This document shows positions 5,460 to 8,213 of a stretch of 8,213 nt of DNA, in pieces. The position numbers were made by a program, and so were the translations under genes. A model generated the notes under the pieces. The model made no database searches. It saw only the letters and a program-made list of their open reading frames with translations, and was not told where the DNA came from. Positions within the stretch are counted from its first letter, which is position 1, and the number at the start of each line of letters is the position of its first letter. Origin of the DNA: an uncultured bacterium (GTDB lineage: Bacteria > Verrucomicrobiota > Verrucomicrobiia > Opitutales > Intestinicryptomonadaceae); NCBI GenBank assembly GCA_905214995.1, contig CAJMOT010000103.1, positions 1 to 8,213 of the forward strand. Reading direction: 5' to 3'.

Positions 5460-7237
5460 AAAGGGCTTTCAAAGACATACGCGAATTCATCGAACTGCTC
5501 GACTCTCTCGGCGAACTGCGCCGCGTGAAAGAGCCCGTCTCTCCGGAAATCGAAATATCGAAAATCGTCGACGCGGAGTCCAAAAAGCCCGGAGGAGGCA
5601 AGGCGCTTCTCTTTGAGAACGTCGTCGACGGCGGGAAGAGGACGTTTTGCGTGGCGGCAAACCTGTTCGGAAGCGACCGCAGGATGTCTCTTGCAATCGG
5701 CGCAAAGTCGCTGGCTGAGTCGGGCCGCGAAATCGCGCAAATCGCCGAAATGTCGCCGCCGAAGACCTTTCCCGACATATTTTCCGCCGCAAAAAAACTC
5801 TTCCCCCTCTTAAAAATATTCCCGAAAACCGTTTCCGGAACTCCCCCATGCCAGGAAGTCGCAAAGTTCGGGGACGATGTTGACCTGTCGGAAATCCCCG
5901 CGCTCAAATGCTGGCCGAAAGACGGCGGGCGGTTCGTCACTCTGCCGCTCGTCTTCACGAAGTCCGCGGACGGCAAAATGCGCAACCTCGGGATGTATCG
6001 CCTGCAAATCTACGACAAAAACACGACGGGAATGCACTGGCACGTCCACAAGGACGGCTCGCACTTTTTCAGAGAATACGAAAAACTCGGCAGGCGCATG
6101 GAGGTCGCGGTGGCGATAGGCGCCGACCCTGCGACGATATACGCGGCGACCGCACCGCTCCCGAGGGGGGCGGACGAGCTTCTGCTCGCGGGATTTCTGC
6201 GGAAGTCGGGGGTCAGGCTAGCAAAGTGCAAAACCGTGGACTTGGAGGTTCCGGCCGACGCCGAATTCGTCCTCGAAGGATATGTCGACCCGGGCGAGAG
6301 AAGGCTCGAGGGGCCGTTCGGCGACCACACGGGCTACTATTCCCTCCCCGACATGTACCCCGTGTTCCATGTGACCGCGCTGACGCGGAAGCGGAGTCCC
6401 GTCTACTGCGCCACCCTCGTCGGCCCGCCCCCGATGGAGGACTGCTACATGGCAAAGGCGACCGAGCGGATTTTCCTGCCGCTCCTGCGCGCGGCAAACC
6501 CCGACATACGCGAATATTTCCTGCCGTGGGAAGGGGTTTTCCACAACATCTCCATCGTCTCGCTGCGCAAGGAGTTCCCCGCGCACGCGCGGAGGCTCGC
6601 GAGCGGCATATGGGGCGCGGGGCAAATGAGTTTCTGCAAGTGCGTCGTCGCGGTCGGGGAGGAAACCGACCCGTCGGATCTCGCGCGGGTTTGGGAGCTT
6701 TTTAAAAATTCGTTCGACCCGTCCTCGGACATCGAAATATCCTCCGGAGTGCTCGACGCGCTCGACCACTCCGCCCCGCGCCCGCTCGCGGGCTCGAAGA
6801 TTTCGATAGACCTCACCCCCCGCCTGCCCTCCGAAGAGCCGCGCGCGCCCAAGCCGCTCAAGACCCCCGACGGCGCGCAAATGGAAAAAATATCGGACTT
6901 CCTGCGCAAGGAGCTCGGAGGGGTGGCCGCCGTGAAATTCGCGGACGCCTTCTGCGCCGTGTCGCTCGACAAGGACGGCAGGAGCGGCAGGTCCATCGCC
7001 GAGAAGTGCGCGCGCAGCGGGCTGTTCGACGGATTTTTCCGCGCCCTCGCCTTCTTCGACGCCGAAATCGACGTCTCCGACTTCTCAAAAATGCTCTGGA
7101 AAATTTTCAACAACACCGACCCCGCGCGCGACATTCTCGCGCTCGGCAGCGGGCTGGCAATAATAGACGCCTGCAAAAAGGGAAAGTCGGACGGCTATCC
7201 GCGCGAGTGGCCGGACGACCTCTCGTTCGATAAATAG
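5447..7237 (+). CDS. ubiD: UbiD-family prenyl-FMN-dependent decarboxylase (MqnL role)
   Basis: This 596-residue UbiD-family enzyme is inferred to remove the 6-carboxylate of prenylated 1,4-dihydroxy-6-naphthoate, using prenylated FMN and a divalent metal. It opens with DIREFIELLDSLGELRRVKEP (residues 10-30), the usual UbiD N-terminus. The cofactor region NLGMYRLQIYDKNTTGMHWH (180-199) includes N180 and R185. FVLEGYVDPGE (274-284) carries E277, equivalent to the metal-ligand Glu. LEGPFGDHTGYY (287-298) carries E288 and D293, equivalent to the catalytic acid pair of the family. It is about 100 residues longer than E. coli UbiD (497), the difference being a C-terminal part also seen in long bacterial UbiD proteins. 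The start overlaps ubiX by 13 bp. A GTG at 5456 is the likelier true start given GAGGGA at 5441-5446. It is called MqnL in some descriptions of the futalosine route. Confidence 0.95.
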   Translation: MGTVKRAFKDIREFIELLDSLGELRRVKEPVSPEIEISKIVDAESKKPGGGKALLFENVVDGGKRTFCVAANLFGSDRRMSLAIGAKSLAESGREIAQIAEMSPPKTFPDIFSAAKKLFPLLKIFPKTVSGTPPCQEVAKFGDDVDLSEIPALKCWPKDGGRFVTLPLVFTKSADGKMRNLGMYRLQIYDKNTTGMHWHVHKDGSHFFREYEKLGRRMEVAVAIGADPATIYAATAPLPRGADELLLAGFLRKSGVRLAKCKTVDLEVPADAEFVLEGYVDPGERRLEGPFGDHTGYYSLPDMYPVFHVTALTRKRSPVYCATLVGPPPMEDCYMAKATERIFLPLLRAANPDIREYFLPWEGVFHNISIVSLRKEFPAHARRLASGIWGAGQMSFCKCVVAVGEETDPSDLARVWELFKNSFDPSSDIEISSGVLDALDHSAPRPLAGSKISIDLTPRLPSEEPRAPKPLKTPDGAQMEKISDFLRKELGGVAAVKFADAFCAVSLDKDGRSGRSIAEKCARSGLFDGFFRALAFFDAEIDVSDFSKMLWKIFNNTDPARDILALGSGLAIIDACKKGKSDGYPREWPDDLSFDK

Positions 7238-7239
7238 GC

Positions 7240-7267
7240 TTGAAGATTCGCGGCCGCAAATTTTAAT
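7240..7267 (+). promoter_or_regulatory. Weak possible promoter before the AmaP-like gene
   Basis: In the 51-bp gap after ubiD, TTGAAG (7240-7245, 4/6) and TTTAAT (7262-7267, 5/6) are spaced 16 bp apart, about 20 nt before the next ATG. It lies in the only AT-rich patch of the gap. It could let the amaP-thiE pair be transcribed separately from the mqnP operon, but no terminator is visible after ubiD, so read-through is equally possible. Confidence 0.3.
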
Positions 7268-7288
7268 TTCAGGCAAGAAACGCAAAAA

Positions 7289-7888
7289 ATGACATTCGAG
7301 GACTTCATAACAAAGGCGGCGGACTTCACGGGCTCCGCGGTGGAATTCATAAGGGCCGCGTGGAATCAGCCGCGCGCGCCCGAAATGCTCGGGGGGGCTC
7401 TCGCGGCATTCCTGCTGCTCGTCGCCTTGCGCAAGATAAAGGGCGCATACAGGCCAATAAAACTCTTCGACAACCGCGCGGGAGTGGTGGAGGTTTCGCG
7501 CAAGGCTTTGGACGAGCTCGTCCAGAGCGTATGCTACAGCCTCGGCGCGCTCAACCGCCCGGACGTAAAAATCTACACGCGGCGCGGAAGGCTCTGCATG
7601 AACGTCTCGCTTAAGCTCGAATCGGGGCAGAGCCTCACCGACGCGACGTCCGAGATCCAGAAGGCTCTCACGAGCGCCTTCCGCGAGCACCTCGGCGTGG
7701 AGAAGCTCGGCAGGATAGACGTGCGCGTGACGGGATTCAAGGGGCTCATATACAAGCCCGCCGCAAAATTTCTCCCGCCCGCGAACCTCGACGACGACTC
7801 CGACGACGCGCTCCTGTCCGGCGGCGTTCCCGCGCTCGACGGCGTTGACTCTTCCCCGTCCAAAAAGGATTCCGAAGCGGAAAAGTAA
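7289..7888 (+). CDS. AmaP/Asp23-like membrane-anchored protein
   Basis: This 199-residue protein has a short N-terminal part, one predicted membrane helix (about residues 32-48, MLGGALAAFLLLVAL), then a basic stretch RKIKGAYR. A soluble domain from about 60 to 152 begins NRAGVVEVSRKALDELVQSV and includes VKIYTRRGRLCMNVSLKLESG, SEIQKALTSAF and GRIDVRVTGF. The G-x-V-x-(I/V)-S-x-x-A-L-x-x-L-V start, paired short strands and I-Q-x-x-L helix resemble the Asp23/Gls24 domain of alkaline-shock proteins. One N-terminal helix before that domain resembles AmaP, the membrane anchor of Asp23 in Firmicutes. The C-terminal tail (165-199) is acidic, Ser/Asp-rich and probably disordered. No Asp23 partner lies in the window. 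The function is unknown; a cytoplasmic-face envelope role is the most that can be inferred. The assignment rests on pattern recall, not a search. It is followed by thiE after 3 bp. Confidence 0.6.
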   Translation: MTFEDFITKAADFTGSAVEFIRAAWNQPRAPEMLGGALAAFLLLVALRKIKGAYRPIKLFDNRAGVVEVSRKALDELVQSVCYSLGALNRPDVKIYTRRGRLCMNVSLKLESGQSLTDATSEIQKALTSAFREHLGVEKLGRIDVRVTGFKGLIYKPAAKFLPPANLDDDSDDALLSGGVPALDGVDSSPSKKDSEAEK

Positions 7889-7891
7889 AAT

Positions 7892-8213
7892 ATGGGCTTC
7901 CTCTCGCGCCGCATTTCCGACTGCGTCTTTTACGGAATCGCCGACACGGGCTATGTCGCGCATGAAGATATGTTTTCCAAGTGCGAGCAGATGGCGGACG
8001 CGGGCGCAAAAATAATACAGCTGCGCGCAAAAAGGGAGGATTCCCCAACGCGCCGCAACATCGCATTCAGCCTGCTTCCGCTCTTCAAAAAGCGCCCCGA
8101 CACGCTCTTTATAATAAACGACGACATTGAGCTCGCCGCAGAAATATGCTCGCTCATTCCCAATGCGGGGCTGCACATCGGGCAGGACGCCGGCGCGCCC
8201 GAGGCCGCCCGCC
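7892..8213 (+). CDS. thiE: Thiamine-phosphate synthase-like protein (ThiE/TenI family), 5' part
   Basis: The frame is open from the ATG at 7892 to the right edge, 107 codons of a protein usually about 200-220 residues long. It begins MGFLSRRISDCVFYGIADTGY and shows the ThiE/TenI TIM-barrel landmarks: AGAKIIQLRAK (residues 37-47, family G-A-x-x-(I/V)-Q-L-R-x-K), LFIINDDIELA (72-82, family I-N-D-x-x-x-L-A) and GLHIGQDAGAPEAAR (93-107, family G-(V/L)-H-(I/L)-G-Q-x-D). ThiE couples HMP diphosphate and hydroxyethylthiazole phosphate to thiamine phosphate; TenI paralogues share the fold but act differently. The Asp normally two residues after the G-Q pair is Ala here (A100), with D99 one position earlier, so ThiE activity is not certain. 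It starts 3 bp after the AmaP-like gene, suggesting co-transcription. No strong Shine-Dalgarno is visible. The C-terminal half is outside the window. Confidence 0.8.
   Translation, partial: MGFLSRRISDCVFYGIADTGYVAHEDMFSKCEQMADAGAKIIQLRAKREDSPTRRNIAFSLLPLFKKRPDTLFIINDDIELAAEICSLIPNAGLHIGQDAGAPEAAR

Noticed and set aside
5908..6705. A 265-codon plus-strand open frame inside ubiD.
   Set aside because: It is an out-of-frame shadow of a clear UbiD; the composition is Arg/Ala/Gly-rich with no recognisable motif.
3979..7237. UbiA-UbiX-UbiD trio considered as ubiquinone biosynthesis.
   Set aside because: The divergent mqn operon and the long UbiD form favour the menaquinone role, and no ubiquinone-specific gene is present in the window.
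7250..7267. GCGGCCGC palindrome followed by an A/T stretch after ubiD, considered as a terminator.
   Set aside because: The 8-bp palindrome has no loop and cannot form a stable hairpin, and the following stretch is mixed A and T rather than a T-run.
7085..8176. A 363-codon open frame on the minus strand across the end of ubiD, the AmaP-like gene and the thiE-like gene.
   Set aside because: It is antisense to three recognisable genes, crosses their boundaries, resembles no known family, and such long antisense frames are expected in GC-rich DNA with strong third-position bias.

Overview
The window is a GC-rich bacterial locus dominated by the futalosine (mqn) route of menaquinone biosynthesis, arranged as a divergon. 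No RNA gene, mobile element, CRISPR array or prophage signal is visible. The source is inferred to be an anaerobic or microaerophilic Gram-negative bacterium, possibly of the Verrucomicrobiota/PVC group. This rests only on the mqn route, the high GC with frequent ATA and AAA codons, Shine-Dalgarno-poor starts and an AmaP-like gene, so the taxonomic guess is weak.

Left arm, minus strand, read from 3883 down to 1: mqnE (radical SAM aminofutalosine synthase), mqnA (chorismate dehydratase), mqnC (radical SAM cyclase), mqnD (1,4-dihydroxy-6-naphthoate synthase) and the first 100 codons of an mqnB-type nucleosidase cut by the window edge. Junctions overlap by 11, 14 and 4 bp, with one 4-bp gap, so this looks like one operon. 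These five proteins carry chorismate plus SAM to 1,4-dihydroxy-6-naphthoate.

Centre, 3884-3978: a 95-bp divergent control region with a fair rightward promoter, a possible leftward promoter sharing its -35 bases, and a GC inverted repeat near the predicted rightward transcript start.

Right arm, plus strand: a UbiA-family prenyltransferase (mqnP), UbiX (flavin prenyltransferase) and a UbiD decarboxylase, joined by ATGA- or GTGA-type overlaps. These take the naphthoate to demethylmenaquinone: MqnP prenylates, UbiX makes the prenylated FMN, and UbiD uses it to decarboxylate. The final methyltransferase, the polyprenyl diphosphate synthase and any aminofutalosine deaminase are not in the window.

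Downstream, after 51 bp, lie an AmaP/Asp23-like membrane protein and, 3 bp later, the 5' part of a thiE-like gene that runs off the right edge. Neither has an obvious role in quinone synthesis.

The pathway itself is known. The points most worth a second look are a shortened Pro-Gly-rich loop in MqnC, a changed substrate-side motif in MqnE, a missing putative metal-ligand Asp in the ThiE-like protein, the shared promoter region, and an AmaP-like protein without a partner.
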